Below are positions 1-12,400 of a stretch of DNA of 64,000 nt, piece by piece (position 1 is the stretch's first letter; each line of letters opens with the position of its first letter). Source of the DNA: Paragorgia papillata (lineage: Eukaryota > Cnidaria > Anthozoa > Scleralcyonacea > Coralliidae); the NCBI GenBank assembly GCA_035771165.1, contig JAWNZC010000347.1, forward strand, positions 2,206,501 through 2,270,500, read 5' to 3'. A program made the translations under genes and the position numbers. The notes under the pieces are model-generated. The model was not told the DNA's origin and searched no databases. It saw only the letters and a list, made by a program, of their open reading frames with translations.

Positions 1-110
1 GATGTTTCATTTGCATATCAAACAACCTGAAATATCTCACCAACGAAGCAAGGAAACGAAAAACTGCAAGAGATGTTACTTTGTCATTTTAAGTTTTTAA
101 TTTTACTTAA
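1..110 (+). repeat. Dispersed repeat, copy 1 of 4
   Basis: Shares the words GCAAGGAAACGAAA and GATGTTACTTTGTCATTTTA with 31618-31722 (+), and diverged versions with 34225-34330 (-) and 56608-56700 (+). No terminal repeats or ORF were found, so the class is unknown. Confidence 0.6.
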
Positions 111-144
111 TTTTTTTGACGTCGTCGATCTTAAAGTCCGTAAT

Positions 145-454
145 ACAGCTTTACCCTGCGAGCAGAGCCTTCTTTTCCTTTTCTTCGCTGAGAGAGAGGG
201 AGAAAAGTAGGCTCTGCTGTATTCGTGTTTGGCTTCGTCCAAGATTTAGGACCAAGTAACCCGTTTAAGACCCGTTTAACCGGTTCTCGTTTTGTTTTCT
301 GCTCTGATTGGGACTTGGTTCGAGATTGTAACCAAGCAACTGACATGCATGTGCAATGGAAACCAGTCACGAATACAGCAGAGCCTACTTTTCTTCCTCT
401 CTCTTAGCGAAGAAATAAGGAAACGAAGGGTCTGCTCGCAGGGTAATACAGCTT
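145..454. mobile_element. Foldback/MITE-like element in a myosin intron
   Basis: Imperfect inverted repeats of about 85 bases form the two ends: the left starts at about 145 with CAGCTTTACCCTGCGAGCAG and the right ends at 454 with the reverse complement. The interior of about 140 bases is non-coding. The small ORFs here are shadows of the palindrome. Confidence 0.7.
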
Positions 455-497
455 GTAGAGTAAGGAGGAAACTTAATATACATTTTGTCTTTTATAG

Positions 498-3400
498 CTT
501 GACCATTTGGAGCTGGACAAGAATTCTTATCGCGTCGGTCAGTCGAAGATCTTTTTCCGAGCTGGTGTTCTAGCCAAACTAGAGGAGGACCGCGACACGA
601 AGTTGACGGAAATTATCACCATCTTCCAGGCGTTCTGCCGCGGCAACCTGGCGCGAAAGAACTACGAGAAGAGGACGCAACAACTGAGCGCCATCCGAGT
701 GCTCCAACGAAATTGCCTGAACTACCTGAAGCTTCGGAACTGGCCGTGGTGGCGGCTCTTCACGAAGGTCAAGCCGCTGCTCGACGTGACCCGGCAGGAA
801 GAGGAGCTTCACCAACAGCAGGACGAGTTGAAGAAGGTGACGGACACCTTGGAGAAAATCGAGGGCAATTTCAAGGAGCTCGAGCAAAGGCACGCGCAGA
901 TGAGCGAAGAGAAACAGATCCTGACCGAGCAGCTCGAGAGTGAACGTGAAGCGTGCGCCGAAGCCGAGGAGATGAGGCAGCGGTTGTCTGCGAGGAAGGT
1001 CGAGCTCGAAGATGTAATGCAAGACCTGGAGACGAGAGTGGAAGAGGAGGAGGATAAGGTGCAGGATTTGACTGAAGAAAAACGAAAACTTCAGCAGAAC
1101 ATATTGGACCTCGAGGAACAGTAAGTTTATTCACTCTTTTATTAACTCTTTCTGGGCGGAAAGTTAAGTTTTGCTTCATAGACGATTTAGTGAACCTTTA
1201 TTTTTGCGTTTGTTTTCAGGCTCGAGGAAGAAGAATCATCTCGTCAGAAACTGCATTTAGAAAAGGTACAGTGTGAAGCAAAAATTAAGAAAATGGAAGA
1301 AGATTTAGTGGCTCTGGAGGATTCCAACTCAAAGGTGGGGTTTGTTTGTTTGTTTGTTTGTTTGTTTGTTTGTTTGTTTGTTTGTTTGTTTGTTTGTTTG
1401 TTTGTTTGTTTGTTTGTTTGTTTGTTTGTTTTGTTTGTTTGTTTTGTTTGTTTGTTGGTAGCAGTTGATTTCACATTACTTTACCGCCGTGTGTTGCGAA
1501 GTTCATTGGGAAGTTCAGATATTCGTTCGGAAGTTCGGAATTACGTTGCTAAGGTTGAAAAATTATCCAATCAGAATGAGTTTTGGTCCAAAGCTCGCAA
1601 TTTGATTGGATAATTTTCAACCTTGGCAACGTAATTCCGAACTTCCCAACGAACTTCGCAACAAACGGCGGTAAAGTAATGTGAAATCAACTGTAATAAC
1701 TTGCTTGCTTACTTATTTATTTACTTATTTACTGCCTGACGTTCCAGTTTTTCTGCACGAGAACTATGTTCCGAGAGAGAGAGAGAGAGCTGCCATGATT
1801 GACATTTTTATTGTATTTCTTTAGTTGGGCAAAGAAAGAAAGCAGCTTGAAGAGAAACTGACGGAGACGTCGACTGCGCTCCAAGATGAAGAAGACAAAT
1901 CCAAAATGCTTGGGAAGGCCAAGGCCAAGCAAGATGCCATGATTACCGACCTTGAAGATAGACTGCGAAACGAGGAAAAAGTAAGACAAATTATATATCT
2001 AACCAGTGTGTCTCGGTCCCCGACCAGTGGCTCTAGATTTCGGACCAGTGGCTCTAGATTTCGGACCAGTGGCTCTAGCTTTCGGACCAGTGGCTCTAGC
2101 TTTCGGACCAGTGGCTCTAGATTTCGGACCAGTGGCTCTAGATTTCGGACCATTGGCTCTAGATTTCGGACCAGTGGCTCTAGCTTTCGGACCAGTGGCT
2201 CTAGCTTTCGGACCAGTGGCTCTAGCTTTCGGACCAGTGGCTCTAGATTTCGGACCAGTGGCTCTAGCTTTCGGACCAGTGGCTCTAGATTTCGGACCAG
2301 TGGCTCTAGATTTCGGACCAGTGGCTCTAGATTTCGGACCAGTGGCTCTAGATTTCGGACCAGTGGCTCTAGATTTCGGACCAGTGGCTCTAGATTTCGG
2401 ACCAGTGGCTCTAGCTTTTGGACCAGTGGCTCTAGATTTCGGACCAGTGGCTCTAGCTTTCGGACCAGTGGCTCTAGATTTCGGACCAGTGGCTCTAGCT
2501 TTCGGACCAGTGGCTCTAGCTTTCGGACCAGTGGCTCTAGCTTTCGGACCAGTGGCTCTAGATTTCGGACCAGTGGCTCTAGATTTCGGACCAGTGGCTC
2601 TTGGTGTCGGTCTCGTACCAACATGTCCTGGTTTTGGACCTGTGGCTGTTGACATTGTTACTATACGACGTAAATACTTCGTAAATACTGACATTTTCTG
2701 GGCGGTCACCTCCAATTTGTCATTGTAGTCACTTAGACGGGCCACCCTCATTAACCATTTGTGTTCGATTGGTGTTTACTCATTAAATATAGTTATTCAT
2801 TCATTCATTCATTAGACATGAAATATTTTCTATTCGGTTGAGCGAAGCGAAAGAGAATAGAAACACCTGTTGTTATTATTCTCAGCAGTATTTTTTATTG
2901 CTCTTGATTAAGAAGATTTATTTTTGGTTTAGTTGCGTCAAGAACTGGAAAAAGAAAAGAGAAAGTTGTTAGCTGAGATCGCTGAGTTACAAGAACAACT
3001 ATCGGAGGCGAAACAAAGGGTAAGCTAGCCTGGTTCCCTGGCCCAATCAAAGGGCCTATATAGAAGCTTGCATGTTCAATAACATGCACATTCACATTTT
3101 TAATAACATGCACATTGACATGACATTTTTACAAAGAAATATGTTGTCTTCATTTCCCCACCCCCCTAATGGTTTGTTTATTATTACAGATTGAAGAGCT
3201 GGAGGGCACTCTCACAAAAAGAGAGATGGAGGTCAATGAGGCTAATGGAAGGTGAGCTTCAGGGTCTGTTTTACTGCGTGCGTTCGTTCGTTCGTTTTTT
3301 CGTTCAGTTGTTTGTTCGTGTGCTGTACCGTGCTGTACCGTACTGTACTATACTACCGTAGCGTCCTGTACTGCACTGCACTGTTGCACTGCACTGTCCT

Positions 3401-6400
3401 ACTGTACTATACTGTACTCTGCACTGCACTGTACTGTACTCTGTACTGTACTGCACTGTACTCTGTACTGTACTGTACTGCACTACTCTGTACTGTACTG
3501 TACTGTACTCTTCCTGCATTGCCCTGCCTTGTCCTGCCCGGTACTACCCTGTATTGTATTGTATTGTATTGTATTGTATTGTATTGTATTGTATTGTATT
3601 GTGTTGTGTTGTGTTGTGTTGTATTGTATTGTATTGTATTGTATTGTATTGTATGACATCACTATTTCAAAATTGAAGTTGTGTTATATCCAAACCTGAT
3701 ATTCTTGTACATATCATGATTATTATTATTGTTTTAAGAGCCGACGAAGAAACCAATAAACGACTTGAGCTTGAAAGAATGAAACGTGAATTGGAGAACC
3801 AGATTGAAGAGTTAAAGGAAGACCTTGATGCCGAAAAAGGTTCCAGAGTTAAGGCAGAAAAGCAACGCAAAGCAACGAGCGAGGTAGGTTGAAGTGTCAA
3901 CCGTAGTATGATTATATAAGCTCATTGTTTCTTTACACTCTTTACGTTTCTCTCTGACGAAGGGCCTTCGCTCGAAACGTTAGATTCCTACGTTCTCTGT
4001 TTCGGCAGTATATCTAACCTTACTATATTTCGATTATTAATTACCTATTTCTTTCTGTGGATTCTGCTTGTGATTAACACTTTGAGGCCTGGACCTCTCC
4101 CTGTGCGCAATAAAATCGTCTGGCGTTCGCCAGAATAAACCTTAAAGACTCGGATTTTGTTCGGATTTATATCATTAACACAAGTTTAAGTAATTGTCAG
4201 CGTGTTCAAATAAAATTTGCGTGAATCGTGCAAATTCGGAGAGTTCAACAGAACTGATAACTTAGCATTCGGATTTTAACAAAAAAATAAGTGCAGATTG
4301 ACGGATTTTTGTACCCCTATTACCCGTCCTCTCGTAACCAATCAGAAAACTCGTTCATATTAGGTAGGTGTTGTAGCTGTTGAATGCTTAAATAAATTAA
4401 AACTAATCAATTTAGAGACAAGAAGGGATCAACAACTCTCCATATTAATGTATAAAATGAGTCATAATCAGGTACCAAGCCAATTAGGAAAATTATTTAA
4501 GAGAACAAATGAACAACATGACTACAATACTAGGCAATAAGTAAGCAAGTGTTTACCCAAGTTTTCCTGGGATTCTTTTTAGGAATTGAACAGTCTGAAA
4601 TCGGAGTTAGAAGAATCGATCGACACGACAGCAGCTGTGGAGGAGATGAGGAAGAAACGAGAGAATGAGTTGGACTCGCTAAAGAAGAGTATCGACGAGG
4701 AATCGACAGCACACGAAGCTGCCATGTCCAACCTTCGACAGAAACACTCTCAGCTAGTAGAAGAACTGAATGTACAGCTGGAAGCAACAAAGAAGGTAAG
4801 AAAAACAACACTTGAGGTTACCCCGTGCAGTACCTTCGGGATAGCCTATAGTTTCTAGGCCTTCATTCTTGTCGCGTCTTGGAGGTGATCCGAGCGACAA
4901 AATTCGTGAACGCTTTCACTTTACAGCTTGGTTGGGTTTTTTATTTGAAAATATGATAGTTAATAGCGTTATACATCAGATTTTCTGTGAGTTTTTCTAC
5001 GACGCTCCTCTGTTAATTTAAACAACAAAAATGCCAATGGGTTTTTCACTTCATAGACTAAACGTTATAAATTGAACATTTACTAACGTAGATTTCAATT
5101 TTTTGTTGGCACCACTCTTTAACTTTCAGTTTAAGATGTTCTAATTTTAACTGTTTCTTTTCAACAGACCAAAGGGCAATTGGAGAAAGCCAAAGCCAAC
5201 CTGGAGGAGGACAACAGCGAACTCCAAGCCGACTTTCAGGCGACGTCGAAGGCAAAATCCGAGCTGGAACGACGCGTGAAAACCTTGGAGAACAGTTTGA
5301 GCGAGGTGAATGTTCGTTTGACCGACGATGAACGCCAGGTGGCTGAATTACAATCGTCGAAAACGAAGGGCCAGAAGGAACTCGAGGCGATGACGGCACA
5401 ACTTGAAGAAGCTGAGTCTAAGTCTAGTAATATGGAAAGACAGAACAAGGCTTTGACTTCACAATTGCAAGACGTACAGGTGAGTTTGGGGTGAACTAAC
5501 CTACTGGCCCATCAATCAATCAATCAATCAATCAATCAACCAACCAACCATTTATCCAACGAACGAACCAACCGACCAGCCAACGAACGAACGAACCAAC
5601 CATTTATCCAACGAACGAACGAACCAACCGACCAGCCAACGAACCAACGTTAACTAACCAACCAACCAACCAACCAACCACCCGGTCAACCAACCAACCC
5701 ACCCACCCAACCAACGAACTCACTGACTGACCTACCACCCGGCCAACCAACCAACCAACCAACCAACCAACCAACCAACTATCTGACTAACCAATTAACC
5801 AGCCATCCAACCAACCATCTAATGAACCAAATTAATTGGAGTTTCTCGCTGTCTGAGTTTACGAAATAAGCGAGAAACGTGTTTCTCACACTGGGGGCCT
5901 AGGGTGAGGTGGTATATTAGGTCACATGTTAGGTGTCAAGTATCTTTTAGTTTCTTGCCACCATTGTGTGAGCAGAGTAAAATGGCAGAACAAATGGCAA
6001 CCCAGTGTGAGAACCAAACAATCATACTACGAACCAACCAACCATCCAATAAACGAATCGACCGACTGACCAAGCAAGCAACCAACTAACTATTCATCCA
6101 TTCATTTAATCAGTAAACAAATCAACTTAATTTCTTTTCTTTAGGAATCATTGGCGGAGGAGACCCGACAGAAACTGAACACGAGTACGAAGCTCCGGGA
6201 GGCTGAGGCTGAAGCTGCTCAATTACAAGAACAACTCGAAGAGGAAGAAGAACAACAGAGATTGTTGCAACAGAAAATAACTCAACTCCAGACACAGGTA
6301 AATGGAGGACTGATCACAACTGTGCAGCATTTAGGCGCTTTTATTTCAAAATATCGTGCTGAATCGTTCGAATTAGCTTACGGTGAGATGAGCAATCCAG

Positions 6401-9400
6401 TTTTATAGAGAGATCAGTGGGAGGGACCCTGCAAGGGCGATGGTTATTATGTTTTTCTAATCATGGTCTATCGCCACAGGTTGCCGACTCCAAACGACAT
6501 CTGGACGAGCAGAATGCAGTGATGGAAGACCTTGATACGAGTAAGAAGAAGACGAGCAAGGAAATGGAATCGATGCAAACGCTGGTCGCTGAGCTGCAAG
6601 GCAACAACAGCAAGTTGGAGAAGTCAAGGAAACGATTGCAAGAGGAGGTCAGTATAATATATCAGGAGTGAGTGAGTGAGTGAGTGAGTGAGTGAGTGAG
6701 TGAGTGAGTGAGTGAGTGAGTGAGTGAGTGAGTGAGTGAGTGAGTGAGCGAGGAGACAGGCAGGCAGGCAGGCAAGAAAGTAAACTAGCAAGAAACAAGA
6801 AAGCAAGCAAGCAATTTAACGAGGCAGGCAGCCAGAAAGAAAGGAAGCAAGCGAGCAAGCAAACCACAGAAAGAAGGAAGGATCGAACGAACGAATGAAT
6901 GAATGAGTAAACGAATAAATGAGTAAATGAATGAATGAGTAGATTAATGAATAAGCCCTACTTACTCTACGTGTTCGTATTCATTTCAGCTTGATGATCT
7001 CAACTTGAACATGGACAAAGATCGCGGTCGTATCGCCGAACTCGAGAAGAAACAACGCAAGTTTGATCAGGTCCGAAATTTCATAATCTTCCTTGCAATC
7101 TTCCTTGCATTAATTTTGATGTCAAATCAATAATACTCGTTTACCATGCTTTCTCACACACCGCTGGGAGCTGCTGCGCTACCGCCGCAACACTTGACCT
7201 TTATTAAACCATTAACGTCTATTACAGCTCAATAAGTAACATAACCCAATGACAATAGTTATAAAACATCCACAACCTCCATAGCTCTCATATCTCAACC
7301 TAATACAAATAAATAGACAGAAATTGATCTAACATATAGTGACTTACTCGTACCCCTAGTATATACAGGGAGGGTGGGTGGGCAGGTCAAGCTATGGCGA
7401 AGCAACAACAAAATCTGACTTGCCTGACTTACCCACTCTTTTACCCCCCTTGGGACTCGAACGCAGGCTCCAGCGGCGTGTGAGAAAACATTTTCCGCTT
7501 CTTTCGTGCCTCAGCCAGCGGAAAATAACACTTATTGCGTGTTATAAAATAACATTTTGAGTTTGGAAAATCTCCCAAACTTCCTTTCGTGTTTCTATTT
7601 AACTTGTCCGATGATTTACGATGATTCACGATGATTCTGGTTAATTTTAGATGTTAGCAGAAGAGAAAGCTGTTTCCGAAAAACTATCTGCAGAACGCGA
7701 TGCCGCCGAGAGAGAGGCAAGACAGAACGAAACTAAGGTATGACGTTTCGAATTGTTTCTGTTTATTCTGTGAGCTCATGAAAATTAAAGACGTTTTGTG
7801 GACGTAGCTCAATGGGTAATGTGTCTGACAGGTCATTAGCGAGATTACACTTCTACTACCTCTACCGCTACTGTAAATGTGGTTAAGCTGGTGTGATGTT
7901 CGTTTTTTCGTTCTGTAGTCGTAGTTGGTTTTAATCCTAGTACCGTAAAACGCTTTCTTTTTGCACTAGGTTTGAGGCCTGCGACCATTACTGAACGTAA
8001 AAACAATATTTGACATGTTTATTTATATTTATGGTCGCGGTAGTGGAAGTGTGATCTGAACCTCGCTAATGGAAGGTTGCAGAAGGTCTGTTTGGGGCTC
8101 AGAAACACTTTCTGAATATTTGAATAGGCGAACGTCTATTAAACGTTCTAGCCCACATATGTATACACGAATATCTATTTACATGAATTGAACTACATCT
8201 CACGCAAACGCTAGACCGGACTCCAGCTACAGTAAGACACTACAAGCGACCTAAAGTCAGTCCGGCCTGAGTTTGGGCCGGCCTCATGTAAACACGGTCC
8301 CCCTATATGAAAAATCATTCTGAGGGCGCTTTCCAATTGACAAGGTTAGACCGATCAGTCCGGCCAGAATGGACTTGCTTTTGATTAGGTCCAAATTTTC
8401 CAGTCAGACCATCCCAGGTCTCAAACGAATCGTGTTCCATTTAACCGGACTGACCGGTCTAACCGTGTAAATGGAAAGCCCCCTAAGTAATGGCATCCCC
8501 TTCGGAGAACTTCATTGTAATGGCGGTCCCATTGGTCCCGTTGGCGATCCCGTTGGCGGTCCCATTGGTCCCGTTTGCGGTCCCATTGATCCCGTTGGCG
8601 GTCCCATTGATCCCGTTGGTGGTCCCATTGATCCCGTTGGCGGTCCCGTTGATCCCGTTGGCGATCCCATTGATCCCGTTGGTGGTCCCATTGGTCCCGT
8701 TGATCCCGTTGGCGGTCCCGTTGATGCTATTTGATTATAACTGGTACTAAACTATGCATAAATATGTTTCACGAGGAATGTTTAAAGAAAAGCAATCAAC
8801 CAATGAAAATGCAGAGTCCATCAGCTGGTGCCCTATGAACGAGGTTGAGCCATTCGTGTATATAGATACTGGTACGCATAGTTACCATTTGACTGTTGTT
8901 GTTGTTTTTCCTTTCTCCAGGTCATCTCGCTAAATCACGAACTCGAAGACCTCCGAGAAAAAATGAACGACACAGACAGAATTAAAAAGTCTCAACAGGT
9001 ATTCAGAGTTCTGATTCGTATTTTACTCACAACATGAAGTCGAGGCTGCTGTGAAGACTAAGTACAAGCCTAAGACTAAGTAAGACTCGACTATTCATTT
9101 GTGTTTTAAAAAAAAGGGGCATGAAATTCATCCAGTCCAAATAAATATTTTGCCGCTCTTTTTCAGAGGTACGAGCTGGGATGTCGCGCAGGCGCAAACC
9201 GTTTGACAGCGGTGTTCAGTATGAGCGGCTGAACTGTATGGGATTTTAAAATACGGATGCATCTAAATAACCACGTTTATCGACTTTTTTGAAATTCATG
9301 CCATTTTAGCTGAGTAAATCGAAGGAAAAGTTTATGCAAACTAGGACGATTGTTTTATCCGATTTATAACATACTAAGACCCATTTCTTTTGTCTTTTCT

Positions 9401-12400
9401 TCATGAATTATTAATATGTATTATCGTGTTGTAATCATTGTGGTTGCCTTAACATTTCCTCGTACTTTTAGGCTGAACTCGAAGCGTTGATGGAGAGCAA
9501 GGATGATGTCGGGAAAAATGTAAGTGTTTTGGATTTACCGGCCAACTTACACCCGGGCAAGTGAATTAGGTGCCCTTGATTTACTGGTGGTGTTGCTCTG
9601 TTCTTTAGGTTCACGATTTGGAGCGAGCAAAGCGAACGCTTGAACAACAAGTTGGGGACATGAGGACCCAGATAGAAGAACTCGAAGATGAACTCCAGCT
9701 TTCTGAGGATGCCAAACTACGTCTTGAAGTTAATCTCCAGGCTGCCAAGACCAACCATGAACGTGATCTCGCTGGTAAAGAAGAAATGAGCGAAGACAAG
9801 AGAAGGACCATGACCAAGCAGGTTAGGAAAAAACTTATATGAGAAATGGTGTGGTGTTGTGGCATGTTGTGTTGTGCTGTGTCGTGGTGTTGTGTCGTGG
9901 TGCATGTGGTGTGTTGTGGTGCGGTATGGTGGTGTGGTATGTTGTGGTGTGTTGTGTCGTGATGTGTTGTGATGTGGTGTTGTGTCGTGATGTGTTGTGG
10001 TGCGGTATGGTGGTGTGGTATGTTGTGGTGTGTTGTGTCGTGATGTGTTGTGGTGTGGTGTGTTGTGGTGCGGTATGGTGGTGTGGTATGTTGTCGTGTG
10101 TTGTGTCGTGGTGTGGTGTGGTGTGGTGTGGTGGTATGCTATGGTGTGCTGCGTTGTAGTGTGGTGTGATATCGTGTGTTGTGGGTATGCCGTATGGTGT
10201 GTTGTGGTACGGTGTGCTGTCGTTAGCTGTCGTGTGTCGTATGCTGTGGTGTGTTGTGGGCATGGTGTGTTGGTGTTGTGCTGTGCTGTGCGGTGGTAAG
10301 TATGGTGTCGTGTCGTGTATTGCATCGTATGTTGTGTTGTGTTTTTTATTTTTATTTTAATTCAATTTAAGTAAATTGAGTTCACTTAAGTTTACAAAAA
10401 GGCACATAAAATACAATATTACGCAATACTCTGGAACTAGCGTAACACAGTATTCAGTATTGATTTTTAAACCTTTTTTCTTAATTTTGTAATAACAAGC
10501 TTCGGGAAATGGAGGCTGAATTAGAAGAGGAACGAAAGGCTCGCGTGAATGCTCAGAGCGGCAAGAAGAAACTGGAGTTGGATATCAAAGACATGGAAGA
10601 ACAGCTTGAGGCTGCAAGTAAGGTGAAGGAAGATGGCATCAGGCAACTGAAACGTTATCAACAACAAGTCAAGGACATACAGCGAGATTTGGACGAGGCC
10701 ACGCATTCCAGGGACGAGATTGCTGAGCATGCGCGAGAAAATGAAAAGAAATTGAAAAACCTGGAGGCAGAGTTCTTGCAGATGCAGGAGGTAGGTGGTT
10801 ATTGATTTTTAAGTAATAGTTAAAATATGAGCGGCCGATCTTTATGGGCATTTACAATGGAATATATATTATAAAATAACGCAAATCGTACTTATCAAAT
10901 TCTAAGTATACGTGATGAACACTTTGTTTAAGAGTCGTAGGAAAGGAGAGATAAGATAATTTACAGTTAGAAAAAGCTCAATTTGAGGCACTAGTGCCTA
11001 TTAGCTTTGATAAAACCTTGATGTTTTATTAATCAATGTTTTATCCGTAGTTAAAGATGCTGATTAAACATTCATTTCTTTTGAATTTTCGTCATGAATT
11101 ATTAATGAATTTGATAATATTTGATAACCCGGGTTTGACGGTATATCTTCCACTCTACCAAGTATTTCAGGTTTCTGGATATGTTCTGTTCTTATTTTCA
11201 CTCAAGTCTTTTTGACATGGTTCCAAAGGCCTCTGGTATAACTACTACCATTACTGGTATAACTTATACTTTTGTCATACTTGAGATGGTCACTTTGTCG
11301 TATCTGTTTCTACGCTGCTGATACACCACAGATGTATTTTAATTGTCGTTGTTATCACCATCATCATCACCATGACCACAATTATCATTACCATCACCCA
11401 TCCCCATCCCCACCACCACAACCCATCACCACCATAATTATCACTACCATAATTATCACTATTACCACGCCATCATTATCACCATGACCACAATTACCAT
11501 CGCCATCACCACCACCCATCTCCACCACCCATCTCCATCACCACCACCCATCCCCACCATAATTATCACTATTACCACCACCATCGTCGTCGTCATCACC
11601 ACCATACCATCATCACCACTACCATCATCACCACCAACACTATTATCACTATTATCACCACTATCACTATTATCACCACCATCATCATCATCACTTCTAT
11701 AATCATCACCACTACCATTATCATCACCGCCATCACTATTATCACCACCATCACTATTATCACTACCATCATCATCATTATCACTTCTATAATCACCACC
11801 ATCACCACTACCATCATCATCACCACCAACACTATTATCACCACCATCATTATTATCACCACCACCATCATCATCATCATTATCTCGTCTATAATCATCA
11901 TTATCTCTTCTATAATCATCATTATCTCTTCTATAATCATCACCACCATCACCACTACCATCATCATCACCGCCATCACTATTATCACTACTTATCACCA
12001 CCATCGCTATCATCACTACCATCACCATCATCACCAACCATCACGATCATCGTCATTCGTCAACACCCATCACCACACTATATATCATCATAATATTCTT
12101 TACCTTGCCTCTCTACAGCCACGTCATGATAATTTCTCTTGATTAGGATCTTGCCGCTGCAGAGAGAGCGCGAAAGAACGTGGAGAACGAAAGAGACGAA
12201 TTGATGGAAGAGTTAACAAGTGGTTCATCATCCAGGTAAGCGTTATCTAATTGAAACCACCATGACCATGGCAGTGACTGGCCCCTATGTCGTGCGTCCC
12301 TACCATGCAAGGAATACACAGCTGTTTTCGCAGGCTACTACTTACCAGAATCGTTGACTTTCATTTTGTTGTTATTGCTTTTAAAGATCCATGTTGGCTG

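Noticed and set aside
2031..2597. CRISPR-like direct repeat array
   Set aside because: No spacers: the units abut with no unique sequence between them, and the setting is an animal intron.
1821..2751. Long repetitive ORFs on both strands (repeating seven-residue units)
   Set aside because: They are translations of the 21-bp minisatellite in an intron; a 21-base period without stops keeps every frame open.
3954..3994. Active hammerhead ribozyme
   Set aside because: Core words and stem III fit, but an extra A precedes stem II and stem I cannot pair; kept only as a low-grade finding about the family.
9717..10325. His/Thr-rich ORFs opposite the GT-rich tract
   Set aside because: Composition entirely explained by the TG-rich repeat; overlaps a real myosin exon only on the wrong strand.
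11462..12037. Asp/Met-rich ORFs in the trinucleotide tract
   Set aside because: Low-complexity translation of ATC/ACC repeats; intronic.
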